A stretch of 64,000 nucleotides of DNA from Pseudomonadota bacterium. GTDB taxonomy: Bacteria; Pseudomonadota; Gammaproteobacteria; Burkholderiales; Burkholderiaceae_C. A model generated the notes under the pieces. The model worked only from the letters and a program-made list of their open reading frames with translations. It made no database searches and was not told where the DNA came from. The stretch is taken from NCBI GenBank assembly GCA_021848345.1, contig JAJZUV010000001.1, positions 62,001-126,000 on the forward strand, written 5' to 3'. Positions 44,967-52,544 of the stretch are shown here, piece by piece (positions within the stretch are counted from its first letter, which is position 1; every line of letters starts with the position of its first letter). Position numbers and translations under genes: made by a program.

Positions 44967-45323
44967 ATGCAGATCCGCCCCATTCGTAGCGAAGAGGACT
45001 ACAAGGCCACGCTGCGAGAGATTTCAGCCCTGGTGGACCGTGATCCCCAGCCTGGAAGTCCGGATGGAGATCGGCTGGACGTGCTGACCACGCTGGTGCA
45101 GGCCTACGAGGCGCGGCATCATCCCATCGACCCTCCCGATGCGTTGCAGGCCATCCGGTTTCGCATGGAGCAGGCGGGCTTGTCGGTGAAGGATCTGGAG
45201 CCAGTGATCGGCAAGAGCAATCGGGTGTACGAGGTGCTCAATGGCACACGTCCGCTGAGTCTTCGCATGATCCGCGAGTTGCATCGCCAATTGGGCATCC
45301 CGGCTGACGTTCTGCTGGGGTGA
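44967..45323 (+). CDS. higA: HigA-type antitoxin
   Basis: A 118-residue antitoxin with a C-terminal XRE-like helix-turn-helix (IRFRMEQAGLSVKDLEPVIG and the recognition segment SNRVYEVLNGTRPLSL, about 68-105). The N-terminal IRSEEDYKATLREI is the usual HigA start. ATG at 44967 follows an AGGGAG ribosome site; the ATG at 44946 that overlaps the higB stop would add 7 residues. It should neutralise HigB and repress the operon. Confidence 0.9.
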   Translation: MQIRPIRSEEDYKATLREISALVDRDPQPGSPDGDRLDVLTTLVQAYEARHHPIDPPDALQAIRFRMEQAGLSVKDLEPVIGKSNRVYEVLNGTRPLSLRMIRELHRQLGIPADVLLG

Positions 45324-45327
45324 TGCC

Positions 45328-45353
45328 CACCGCGGCCCGCCAGGGCCGCGGTG
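45328..45353. terminator. Stem-loop between higA and the MFS gene
   Basis: Perfect 11-bp inverted repeat CACCGCGGCCC / GGGCCGCGGTG with a 4-nt loop, placed 4 nt after higA and before the stop of the convergent MFS gene. Likely a bidirectional terminator, though neither side has a T-tract. Confidence 0.6.
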
Positions 45354-45361
45354 CCGGGGGA

Positions 45362-46657
45362 TCAGTGGATCCCCGGTTCGGGCACCGGCTCGATGCGTCC
45401 GAGCAGGAACACGAAGGCGGCGATGCCGATCAGCAGGATCACGCCGGCCACCCCGAAGGCATTCGTGAAGGAACTGGTGCTGCCGACGATGATGCCCGTG
45501 ACGATGGGCGCGGCCGCGCCCATCAGGTTGTTCACGAAGTTCATGATGCCGCCCACCGTGCCCACGCCGCCCTTGGGGGCGATCAGCGAGGGCAGCGACC
45601 AGCCCACCGGCGCCGCCGCCGCGAGTCCGCCCAGCGCGATGGAAATCCAGGTGATGGCCCAGCCCGGGTTGGTGGTCTGGGTGGCGCCGAACACCGCCAG
45701 GCCCAGCACCATGCCGGCGATCAGCACGGTCTTGCGCACCCGCGATTCGTCGCGTCCGGCGGCCACCAGGCGGTCGATCAGCCAGCCCCCCACCAGCAGG
45801 TCGGCGCAGGTCGCCACCAGCCAGGGAATGGCCGTGTACTCGGCCGAGGTGAGGATGCTCATGTGCATGGTCTGCACCAGATAGCTGGGCAGCCAGGTCA
45901 GGAACAGGTAGAAGGAATAGCCGTAGGCGGCGAAGCCGATGGTCAGGCCCCAGACCTTGGCCTTGGTCAGCACGTAGCCGAACATGTTGAAGGCCCCGGC
46001 CGGCGCCGCGCCTTCGGGGGTGGCGCCACCCTCGACGATGTAGTTGCGCTCGGCGGCGCTGAGTCGCGGGTCGGCGCCGGGGTCGCGGTACAGCGCCCAG
46101 TAGGCGACGAAATACGCGAAGCTGAGCGCGGCGGTGACGCCGAAGCCCCAGCGCCAGCCGAAGCCCACCACCACCCAGGCCACCAGGGGCACGCCGATCA
46201 CGTTGGAGAACTTGGCCGCGGCGTCGAACAGGGCGGTGGCCAGCGCGCGCTCGCGGCGCGGGAACCAGTAGCCGGTGGCCTTGGCGCAGGCCGGGAAGGC
46301 CGGCGCCTCGGCCACGCCCAGCAGCACCCGCGCCGCGAAGATGCCGCCGAAGCCTCCGGCGACGGCGGTGAGCAGCGAGGCCGCGCTCCACAGCAGCGCC
46401 CCCCAGCGGCCGATGGGCTTGGGCCCCAGCCGGTCCAGGAGCATGCCCGCGGGCACCTGCAGCAGCGAGTAGGACCAGAAGAACGCGCTGAGGAACAGGC
46501 CGACCTCGGCCGGCGACAGGTGGAATTCGGTGCGCAATTGCGGAGCGGCCACCGACAGGCTGATGCGGTCGAGGTAGTTGATCAGGATACCCACGCCGAG
46601 CAGGGCGCCGATCATCCAGCGCCGCTTGGGCAGGTTGCTGCTTCGTGGAGTGCTCAT
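45362..46657 (-). CDS. MFS transporter, anion:cation symporter type (sugar acid uptake)
   Basis: A 431-residue, 12-helix inner-membrane transporter. The N-terminal NYLDRISLSVAAP and the LLDRLGPKPIGRWG loop are those of the ACS family (hexuronate, galactonate, glucarate and phthalate carriers). It lies 42 nt downstream of gluconokinase on the same strand, so its substrate is probably gluconate or a related sugar acid. That is context, not sequence proof. LacI-type palindromes upstream of gntK probably control both genes. Confidence 0.86.
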   Translation of the reverse strand: MSTPRSSNLPKRRWMIGALLGVGILINYLDRISLSVAAPQLRTEFHLSPAEVGLFLSAFFWSYSLLQVPAGMLLDRLGPKPIGRWGALLWSAASLLTAVAGGFGGIFAARVLLGVAEAPAFPACAKATGYWFPRRERALATALFDAAAKFSNVIGVPLVAWVVVGFGWRWGFGVTAALSFAYFVAYWALYRDPGADPRLSAAERNYIVEGGATPEGAAPAGAFNMFGYVLTKAKVWGLTIGFAAYGYSFYLFLTWLPSYLVQTMHMSILTSAEYTAIPWLVATCADLLVGGWLIDRLVAAGRDESRVRKTVLIAGMVLGLAVFGATQTTNPGWAITWISIALGGLAAAAPVGWSLPSLIAPKGGVGTVGGIMNFVNNLMGAAAPIVTGIIVGSTSSFTNAFGVAGVILLIGIAAFVFLLGRIEPVPEPGIH

Positions 46658-46699
46658 GAGTGTCTCCTGGGGGGGCGGGGCCGCGCGGGTCTGTGGCCG

Positions 46700-47203
46700 C
46701 TAGGGCGATTCGGAGGCGATCCAGTCCGTCACGCGGTCCGCCTGTTCGGGCGTGCCCAGGATCGCATCCACGGTGAACACGCCGGTTTCGCCCTCGGGCG
46801 ACTCCAGCGTGGCGAATTGGCTGGCCACCAGGCTCGGCCGGAAGAAATGCCCGCCCTGGCGCGCGCTGACCCGCTGGTAGGCCAGCTCGGGGTCGATGCG
46901 CAGGTAGACGAAACGCAACTGCGCTTCGGCCCGGCGCAGGCGCTGCCGGTAGGCGCGCTTCAGCGCCGAGCAGGTGAGCACGGCGCCGGACTCGTGGCGG
47001 CGCAGTTCCTCGCCGAGACGATCCAGCCAGCTCGCGCGGTCGGCGTCGTCCAGGGCCACGCCGCGGCCCATCTTGTCCTTGCTGGCGGGGCTGTGGAAAT
47101 CGTCGCCTTCGATCAGCGGCACGCCCAGGCGCTGCGCGAGCGCGGCGCCGAGGCTGGACTTGCCGCAGCCGGCGACTCCCATGACGATCAGCTTGGTGGG
47201 CAT
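46700..47203 (-). CDS. gntK: Gluconokinase
   Basis: Phosphorylates D-gluconate to 6-phosphogluconate. The 167-residue protein has the P-loop GVAGCGKSS (about 9-17), the substrate segment EGDDFHSPASKDKM, CSALKRAYR and the late SQFATLESP, all characteristic of GntK. It is divergent from the LacI regulator gene and is followed by the MFS transporter gene. Product enters the Entner-Doudoroff or pentose phosphate pathway. One palindrome core (47206-47217) sits 3 nt before its start codon. Confidence 0.94.
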   Translation of the reverse strand: MPTKLIVMGVAGCGKSSLGAALAQRLGVPLIEGDDFHSPASKDKMGRGVALDDADRASWLDRLGEELRRHESGAVLTCSALKRAYRQRLRRAEAQLRFVYLRIDPELAYQRVSARQGGHFFRPSLVASQFATLESPEGETGVFTVDAILGTPEQADRVTDWIASESP

Positions 47204-47205
47204 TG

Positions 47206-47217
47206 GGTAGCGCTGTC
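47206..47217. promoter_or_regulatory. LacI-type operator core upstream of gntK
   Basis: GGTAGCGCTGTC, with the AGCGCT centre typical of LacI-family sites, 3 nt from the gntK ATG. It is an imperfect version of the site at 47298-47311. Confidence 0.5.
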
Positions 47218-47297
47218 ATTCCGGGGAACGAGGTTTCTCCGGAATGTGTCCCTTGAATATTGTGGTTCGAGGCCAGAGCCTGGGGGAAGAAACGATT

Positions 47298-47311
47298 GGA
47301 TAGCGCTATCC
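47298..47311. promoter_or_regulatory. LacI-type operator, perfect 14-bp palindrome
   Basis: GGATAGCGCTATCC, centred in the gntK/LacI-regulator gap, 41 nt before the regulator's ATG. Perfect dyad with a central AGCGCT. Together with the weaker site 93 nt to the left it would allow DNA looping over the gntK promoter. Confidence 0.65.
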
Positions 47312-47352
47312 TACGGCGCGCTCCAGCGATTTGTATTAGGGTTATCGGCATC

Positions 47353-48375
47353 ATGAGTTCATCGCGCTCCTCCCGGGCCAGTGGCCGCGCCACGCTGCAG
47401 GACGTCGCCCGCGAGGCGGGCGTCAGCCCCATCACGGCATCGCGGGCGCTGCGCGGAACCCGCGGCGTGCACGCCGATCTGGTGCAGCGCACCCTGGACG
47501 CCGCGCGCAAGCTGGGCTACGTGCCCGATCCGGCCGCGCGCGCGCTGGCCTCCAGCCGCAGCACCCAGGTCGCGGTGCTGGTCCCGCTGCTGTCCAACAC
47601 CCTGTTCGTCGAAGTGCTCGACGCCGTGCAGCGCACCCTGCTTCCGGCCGGGTTCCAGACCCTGATCGGCGTGACCCATTACGACGCGGCGGAGGAGGAG
47701 CAACTGCTGCGCAGCTTCCTGCCCCACCGTCCGGCCGGGTTGCTGGTGACCGGCTTCGACCGCACCGAGACCGCGCGCCGCCTGATCCACGACAGCGGCG
47801 TGCCCACGGTGCACCTGATGGAGGTGACCTCGGCGCCGGGCATCCACAGCGTGGGCCTCTCGCAGGCGGCCGCGGGCCGCGCACTCACCGAGCACCTGCT
47901 GCGCAGCGGGCGCCGGCGCATCGCCTACGTCGCCGCGCAGCTCGACCCGCGGGTGCTGCAGCGCGCCGAGGGTTACCGCCAGGCGCTGCGCGCGGCGGGC
48001 CTGTACGACCCCACGCTGGAATGGCTCAGCCCGGCGCCGTCGTCCATCGAGCTCGGCGGCGTGCTGCTGGAGCAGGAGCTCGCGCGCCACCCCGACGTCG
48101 ACGCCATGTTCTTCTGCAACGACGACCTGGCCCAGGGGGCGCTGCTCAAGGCGCTGCAGCTGGGCGTGGCGGTGCCTTCGCGCCTGGCCGTGGCCGGTTT
48201 CAACGACCTTCCCGGCAGCGCCCAGATGCTGCCGCCGCTGACCAGCGTGCGCACGCGTCGGCGCGAGATGGGCCTGGCGGCCGCCGAGATGATGCTTGCG
48301 CTGATTCGCGGCGAGCCGTTGCCGCAGCCCAGCATCGACCTGGGATTCGAGCTGGTGATCCGGGAGAGTGCCTGA
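47353..48375 (+). CDS. LacI family transcriptional regulator (GntR-like gluconate repressor)
   Basis: A 340-residue LacI protein: helix-turn-helix and hinge helix at the N-terminus (ATLQDVAREAGVSPITASRALRG, then PDPAARALASSRS) and a periplasmic-binding-protein-like sugar domain (about 65-335). It is divergent from gntK and the MFS gene, which it probably represses until gluconate or 6-phosphogluconate is bound. ATG at 47353 is preferred over an upstream in-frame ATG because the HTH starts right after. The stop shares a base with the next start (TGATG). Confidence 0.92.
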   Translation: MSSSRSSRASGRATLQDVAREAGVSPITASRALRGTRGVHADLVQRTLDAARKLGYVPDPAARALASSRSTQVAVLVPLLSNTLFVEVLDAVQRTLLPAGFQTLIGVTHYDAAEEEQLLRSFLPHRPAGLLVTGFDRTETARRLIHDSGVPTVHLMEVTSAPGIHSVGLSQAAAGRALTEHLLRSGRRRIAYVAAQLDPRVLQRAEGYRQALRAAGLYDPTLEWLSPAPSSIELGGVLLEQELARHPDVDAMFFCNDDLAQGALLKALQLGVAVPSRLAVAGFNDLPGSAQMLPPLTSVRTRRREMGLAAAEMMLALIRGEPLPQPSIDLGFELVIRESA

Positions 48376-48956
48376 TGAAGACCCTGCGGCAGCAACTCGC
48401 GCAATACGCCTCCTACCACCGCGACCCGCGCAACGTCGCGACCCACTTCGCGGGCATTCCCCTGATCGTGCTGGCGCTGGTCGCCTTGCTGTCGCGTCCG
48501 GCGCTGAGCCTGGGTGGCCTGGGCTTCACGCCGGCGTGGCCGTTGGCGCTCGCGGCCTGCGTGTACTACCTGCTGCTGGATCGGCCGCTGGGCCTGGCGA
48601 TGTGCGTGCTGTTCGCGCTGGCGCTGCGCGCGGGCGCCTGGGCCGCGGCGCTGCCCACGCCCGGGTGGCTGAGCGTGGGCGTGGGCGGCTTCGTCGTGGG
48701 CTGGGTGTTCCAGTTCGTCGGCCACGCCTGGGAGGGCCGCAAGCCGGCCTTCGTCGACGACCTCGTGGGCCTGCTGATCGGCCCGCTGTTCGTGGTGGCC
48801 GAGGCGGCGTTCCTGCTCGGCCTGCGCAAGCCGTTGCGCGTGGCGGTGGACGCCGATGCCGACCGACTGCGCGCGGCCTTCAGCGCGCGGGGTTCAACAT
48901 CCACTCGTGCGCCGGATCATTGCGAAACACCCACAGGCGGTTCGGGCCGGCCATGA
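48375..48956 (+). CDS. DUF962/Mpo1-like membrane protein
   Basis: A 193-residue protein of the Mpo1/YGL010w (DUF962) family: the N-terminal YASYHRDPRNVATHFAGIP is the family's histidine motif, followed by four predicted helices (about 28-48, 55-72, 74-92, 100-120) and the GHAWEGRKPAFVDDLVGLLIGP block. Yeast Mpo1 is an Fe-dependent dioxygenase that shortens 2-hydroxy fatty acids; bacterial members are unassigned. It is coupled to the LacI gene by TGATG, an odd partner for a gluconate regulator. Its last 25 codons overlap the 3' end of iolB on the other strand. Confidence 0.8.
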   Translation: MKTLRQQLAQYASYHRDPRNVATHFAGIPLIVLALVALLSRPALSLGGLGFTPAWPLALAACVYYLLLDRPLGLAMCVLFALALRAGAWAAALPTPGWLSVGVGGFVVGWVFQFVGHAWEGRKPAFVDDLVGLLIGPLFVVAEAAFLLGLRKPLRVAVDADADRLRAAFSARGSTSTRAPDHCETPTGGSGRP

Positions 48957-49692
48957 CGTTGAGGTAGTACAGCTGGTAGCCGTGCGGGGCGACCACGGGG
49001 TGGTAGCCCCTGGGCACCAGCACCACGTCGTGGTTCTCCACCGCGCAGGCCTCGTCCAGGCTGCGGTCGTCGGTGTAGACCCGCTGGAAGGCGAAACCCT
49101 GCGGCGGGTCCAGGCGGTGGTAGTAGGTCTCCTCCAGCCGGGTCTCCAGCGGCGGGCGCTCGTCGTCGTGCTTGTGCGGCGGGTAGCTCGACGAGTGGCT
49201 GGCCGGCGTGATCACCTCCACCACCAGCAGGTGCGCGGCCCCCGGATCGTCGTGGGGCAGGATGTCGCGCACGTGGCGCAGGTTGGTGCCCTGGCCGCGA
49301 GTGCTGGCGCGCATGGTCCGCGGGTCGATCACGCGCACCGGGCGTTCGCGTCCGTCGCCGGGGGCGCTGCACAGCGCGACTTCGGCGTCGCGCTGCGCGA
49401 GCAGGCGCAACGTGCGGCCCGGCGGCACGTAGACGGCGGCAGGAGCCACGCGCTCGAACACGCTGTCGCGCCGGCCCAGCCCGGCATGGCGCGTGCCGTC
49501 CAGCTCCAGGTCCACGCAGCCGGTGAGCACCACCAGGCACAGTTCGCGCTGCCCGGTGGACAGCTCGTGCGATTGCCCGGCCGGCAGCCGGATGGCCTGG
49601 AAGCCGACGTAGGTCCAGCCGGCGCTCTCGGGGGTCACGGTGACGATCTCGCGCCCGCCGGGCGCGGCCTTGACCAACAGGGGACTGACCAT
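48880..49692 (-). CDS. iolB: 5-deoxy-glucuronate isomerase
   Basis: Isomerises 5-deoxy-D-glucuronate to 2-deoxy-5-keto-D-gluconate in myo-inositol breakdown. The 270-residue double-cupin protein has the metal-site segment SSYPPHKHDDE, the downstream ETYYHR and the later PRGYHPV and WMLNPAR, all IolB hallmarks. It is the last gene of the minus-strand iolC-D-E-B run, 2 nt after iolE. Its 3' end overlaps the convergent DUF962 gene by 77 nt. Confidence 0.96.
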   Translation of the reverse strand: MVSPLLVKAAPGGREIVTVTPESAGWTYVGFQAIRLPAGQSHELSTGQRELCLVVLTGCVDLELDGTRHAGLGRRDSVFERVAPAAVYVPPGRTLRLLAQRDAEVALCSAPGDGRERPVRVIDPRTMRASTRGQGTNLRHVRDILPHDDPGAAHLLVVEVITPASHSSSYPPHKHDDERPPLETRLEETYYHRLDPPQGFAFQRVYTDDRSLDEACAVENHDVVLVPRGYHPVVAPHGYQLYYLNVMAGPNRLWVFRNDPAHEWMLNPAR

Positions 49693-49694
49693 GT

Positions 49695-50630
49695 TCAGGC
49701 TCCAGCGCCCAGACCGTCGACCAGGGCGCGCAGGGTCTCGAAGCCCTTGCGGGCGAAGGGTTCGCTGGGCGCGACGGCCGGGTCCTGTTCGGCCTCGACC
49801 ACCAGCCAGCCGGCGTAGTTCGCCTCGTGCAGCGTGCGCAGCACGCCGCCGAAGTCGAGGGCGCCGTCTCCGGGCACCGTGAACACGCCGGCCAGCACGC
49901 CGCGCAGGAAGCTCCAGGATTCATTGCGCGCCTTGGCGATGACTTGCGGGCGAACGTCCTTGCAATGCACGTGGGCCACGCGACCCACGTGCCGGCGCAG
50001 GAGTTCCACGGGTTGCGCCGCGCCGCCGAAGTAGGCATGTCCGGTGTCGAACAGCAGGAACACCTTGCGCGGGTCGGTCAGCTCCATCAGCCGGTCCACG
50101 TCGCGCGGCGATTCGACGCAGGCGCCCATGTGGTGGTGGTAGGCCAGGCGCAGCCCGTACTCGTCCAGCAGGTGCTGGCCGAAGGCGTCCAGGCGGCGCG
50201 CGTATTCCTGCCACGCGGCGTCGCCGCGCAGCAGCGGGCGGCGCGATACCGGCGTGTCCATCAGCCCCTGCACGGTGCCGGCGCATTCGCCGTACACCAC
50301 CACGTCGCAAGCGTTGTGGCGCAGCTTGCGCATGTGCGCGACGCAGCGTTGCACCTCGCGCGCGAGAATCGCGTCGCCGTCGGGGCCGTCCAGGGCCTCG
50401 GCCAGGAAGCCCGAATACCAGCCGGACACGCAGGCCAGGCCGAAGCCGTCCAGGCGTGCCTTCAGCTCGGCGGGGTCGGAGGGAAACTTGTTGCCCAGCT
50501 CGAAGCCGGCGTAGCCGATGGCCCGCCCTTCGGACAGCGCGGTGTCCAGCGGCGTGTCGCCGCCCAGCGAGGGCAGGTCGTCGTTCATCCAGCCGATGGG
50601 GTTGATGCCGATGCGTACGTTCCAGGTCAT
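49695..50630 (-). CDS. iolE: Myo-inosose-2 dehydratase
   Basis: Dehydrates 2-keto-myo-inositol to the 1,2-dione, second step of inositol catabolism. The 311-residue TIM-barrel protein begins VRIGINPIGWMNDD, and carries GYAGFELGNKFP, the metal ligands in LAYHHHMG and DTGHAYFGG, and VHCKDVRP. ATG at 50630 matches the family N-terminus although the frame is open upstream. It is 44 nt after iolD and 2 nt before iolB. Confidence 0.96.
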   Translation of the reverse strand: MTWNVRIGINPIGWMNDDLPSLGGDTPLDTALSEGRAIGYAGFELGNKFPSDPAELKARLDGFGLACVSGWYSGFLAEALDGPDGDAILAREVQRCVAHMRKLRHNACDVVVYGECAGTVQGLMDTPVSRRPLLRGDAAWQEYARRLDAFGQHLLDEYGLRLAYHHHMGACVESPRDVDRLMELTDPRKVFLLFDTGHAYFGGAAQPVELLRRHVGRVAHVHCKDVRPQVIAKARNESWSFLRGVLAGVFTVPGDGALDFGGVLRTLHEANYAGWLVVEAEQDPAVAPSEPFARKGFETLRALVDGLGAGA

Positions 50631-50674
50631 GGCGCCGGGTCCAGGTGTCCAGGTGGTCGGAAAGGGGGCGGGGT

Positions 50675-52531
50675 TCAGGGGCGCTGCATCTGGCGCGCCA
50701 GCTCGTAACGCGCATGCGCCTGCTGCACCTCGGCGCGGGACGAGACCTCGGGCATCGCCACGTCCCACCAGCAACCGCCGTCGGCCGTCACCCGCGCGTG
50801 GGTGGTGTCGATGACGATCACCTGGGTGCGCCCGCGCGTGCGCGCCTCGCGCATGGCCGCGCCGAATTCCTCCAGGTTGCGCACGTGCACCGCCTCGGCC
50901 CCCAGGCTGCGCGCGTGCAGCGCCAGGTCGATGCGCACGGGCTCGCCGCCCTCGGGCACGCAGGCGTCGAGCAGGTTGTTGAAACTGGGGTAGCCGCAAC
51001 TGCCCTGCAGGCGCTCGATGCAGCCGAAGCCGCGGTTGTCCAGCACCACGACGATCAGCTTGCGACCCAGCATCACCGAGGTGGCCAGCTCGGAATTGAG
51101 CATCAGGTAGGACCCGTCGCCCACCATCACCACCACCTCCTGCTCGGGGCGAGCCAGCTTCACGCCCAGGCCGCCGGCGATTTCGTAGCCCATGCAGGAG
51201 TAGCCGTATTCGACGTGGTAGTTGCCCGGCCGCGAGGAGCGCCAGAGCTTGTGCAGTTCGGCCGGCAGCGTGCCGGCGGCGCACACGACGACGTCGCCCC
51301 CCGGGCTGTCGGGCGCCGAATCGCGCACGCCGCCGATCACTTCCGCGTCGTAGGGCAGGGTGCCGACCAGGCGCGCGCGGGTCAGCTCGTCGACCCGGCG
51401 CACCCAGTCCGCCGAAAGGGCGTGAGCGCGGCTGGACCATTGCGGGTCGGCGCGCCAGTCGCGCAGGCCGGGCTCGAGTTGTTCCAGCGCGGTGCGCGCG
51501 TCGGCCACCAGCGCGCGGCCGTGCCATTTGGCGGCATCGAAGGCCTGCACGTTCAGGCCCAGCAGCTCGGCCCCCGGGTACAGCGCGTGCGATCCGGTGG
51601 TGAAGTCCTGCAGGCGCGTGCCGACCGCGAAGATCAGGTCGGCCTCCTCGGCCAGCGCGTTGGCCGACGGTGCGCCGTCCACGCCGATCGCGCCCACGTT
51701 CAGCGGATGGTCCCAGGCCAGCGCGCTCTTGCCGCCGTGGGTCTCGGCCACCGGGACGCCGTGGGCCTCGGCGAACGCGCGCAGGCATTCGCCGGCATGG
51801 CTGTACAGCACCCCGCCGCCGGCGATGATCAGCGGGCGCTCGGCACGGCGCAGCAGATGGATGGCGCGCTCGAGTTCGCCGGCGTCGGCCGGGGGACGCC
51901 GGACATGGAGCAGCGGTGGGTGCAGGAAACTCTCCGGGCAGTCGAAGGCCTGGGTCTGCACGTCCTGGCACAGTGCCAGGCAGGCCGGGCCGCAGGTGGC
52001 CGGGTCGATCATCGCGGCCACGGCCTGGGGCAGCGCGGCGAGGATCTGCTCGGGGCGGGTGATGCGGTCGAAGTAGCGCGTCAGCGGGCGCAGGCAGTCG
52101 TTGACGCTGAGGTCGCCGGCGTGGAAGCTTTCCAGTTGCTGCAGCACCGGGTCGGGGCGGCGCGAGGCGAAGGTGTCGCCCGGCAGCAGCAGCACCGGCA
52201 GCCGGTTCACGTGAGCCAGCGCCGCGGCGGTGGCCAGGTTGGTGGCGCCCGGGCCGATGGACGTGGTCACCGCCATGATGCGCTGGCGCATGCTGGCCTT
52301 GGCGAAGGCGATCGCGGCGTGCGCCATGGACTGTTCGTTGTGCGCGCGCAGCGTGGGCAGTTCGTCGCGACCTTCCCACAGCGCCTCGCCCAGGCCGCAG
52401 ACGTTGCCGTGCCCGAAGATGGCGAACACGCCGGCGCAGTAGGGTTGCACGCGCCCGTCGGCGGTTTCCACCCTGAGCGCGGCCAGGTGGCGCACCAGTG
52501 CCTGCGCCATGGTCATGCGTACGTAATGCAT
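50675..52531 (-). CDS. iolD: 3D-(3,5/4)-trihydroxycyclohexane-1,2-dione acylhydrolase
   Basis: TPP-dependent enzyme that opens the inositol-derived ring to 5-deoxy-glucuronate. The 618-residue protein has the three-domain acetolactate-synthase fold: the N-terminal pyrimidine-binding domain with GHGNVCGLGEALWEG (conserved Glu), a central domain, and the C-terminal TPP/Mg motif GDGSYLMLNSE (about 490). YSCMGYEIAGGLG precedes it. It is 13 nt after iolC and 44 nt before iolE. Confidence 0.96.
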   Translation of the reverse strand: MHYVRMTMAQALVRHLAALRVETADGRVQPYCAGVFAIFGHGNVCGLGEALWEGRDELPTLRAHNEQSMAHAAIAFAKASMRQRIMAVTTSIGPGATNLATAAALAHVNRLPVLLLPGDTFASRRPDPVLQQLESFHAGDLSVNDCLRPLTRYFDRITRPEQILAALPQAVAAMIDPATCGPACLALCQDVQTQAFDCPESFLHPPLLHVRRPPADAGELERAIHLLRRAERPLIIAGGGVLYSHAGECLRAFAEAHGVPVAETHGGKSALAWDHPLNVGAIGVDGAPSANALAEEADLIFAVGTRLQDFTTGSHALYPGAELLGLNVQAFDAAKWHGRALVADARTALEQLEPGLRDWRADPQWSSRAHALSADWVRRVDELTRARLVGTLPYDAEVIGGVRDSAPDSPGGDVVVCAAGTLPAELHKLWRSSRPGNYHVEYGYSCMGYEIAGGLGVKLARPEQEVVVMVGDGSYLMLNSELATSVMLGRKLIVVVLDNRGFGCIERLQGSCGYPSFNNLLDACVPEGGEPVRIDLALHARSLGAEAVHVRNLEEFGAAMREARTRGRTQVIVIDTTHARVTADGGCWWDVAMPEVSSRAEVQQAHARYELARQMQRP

Positions 52532-52544
52532 CGGATTCTCCGTC

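Noticed and set aside
49695..52379. Long frame containing IolE with a 580-codon upstream extension
   Set aside because: The extension is antisense/out of frame to iolD; IolE begins at 50630 with the family N-terminus.
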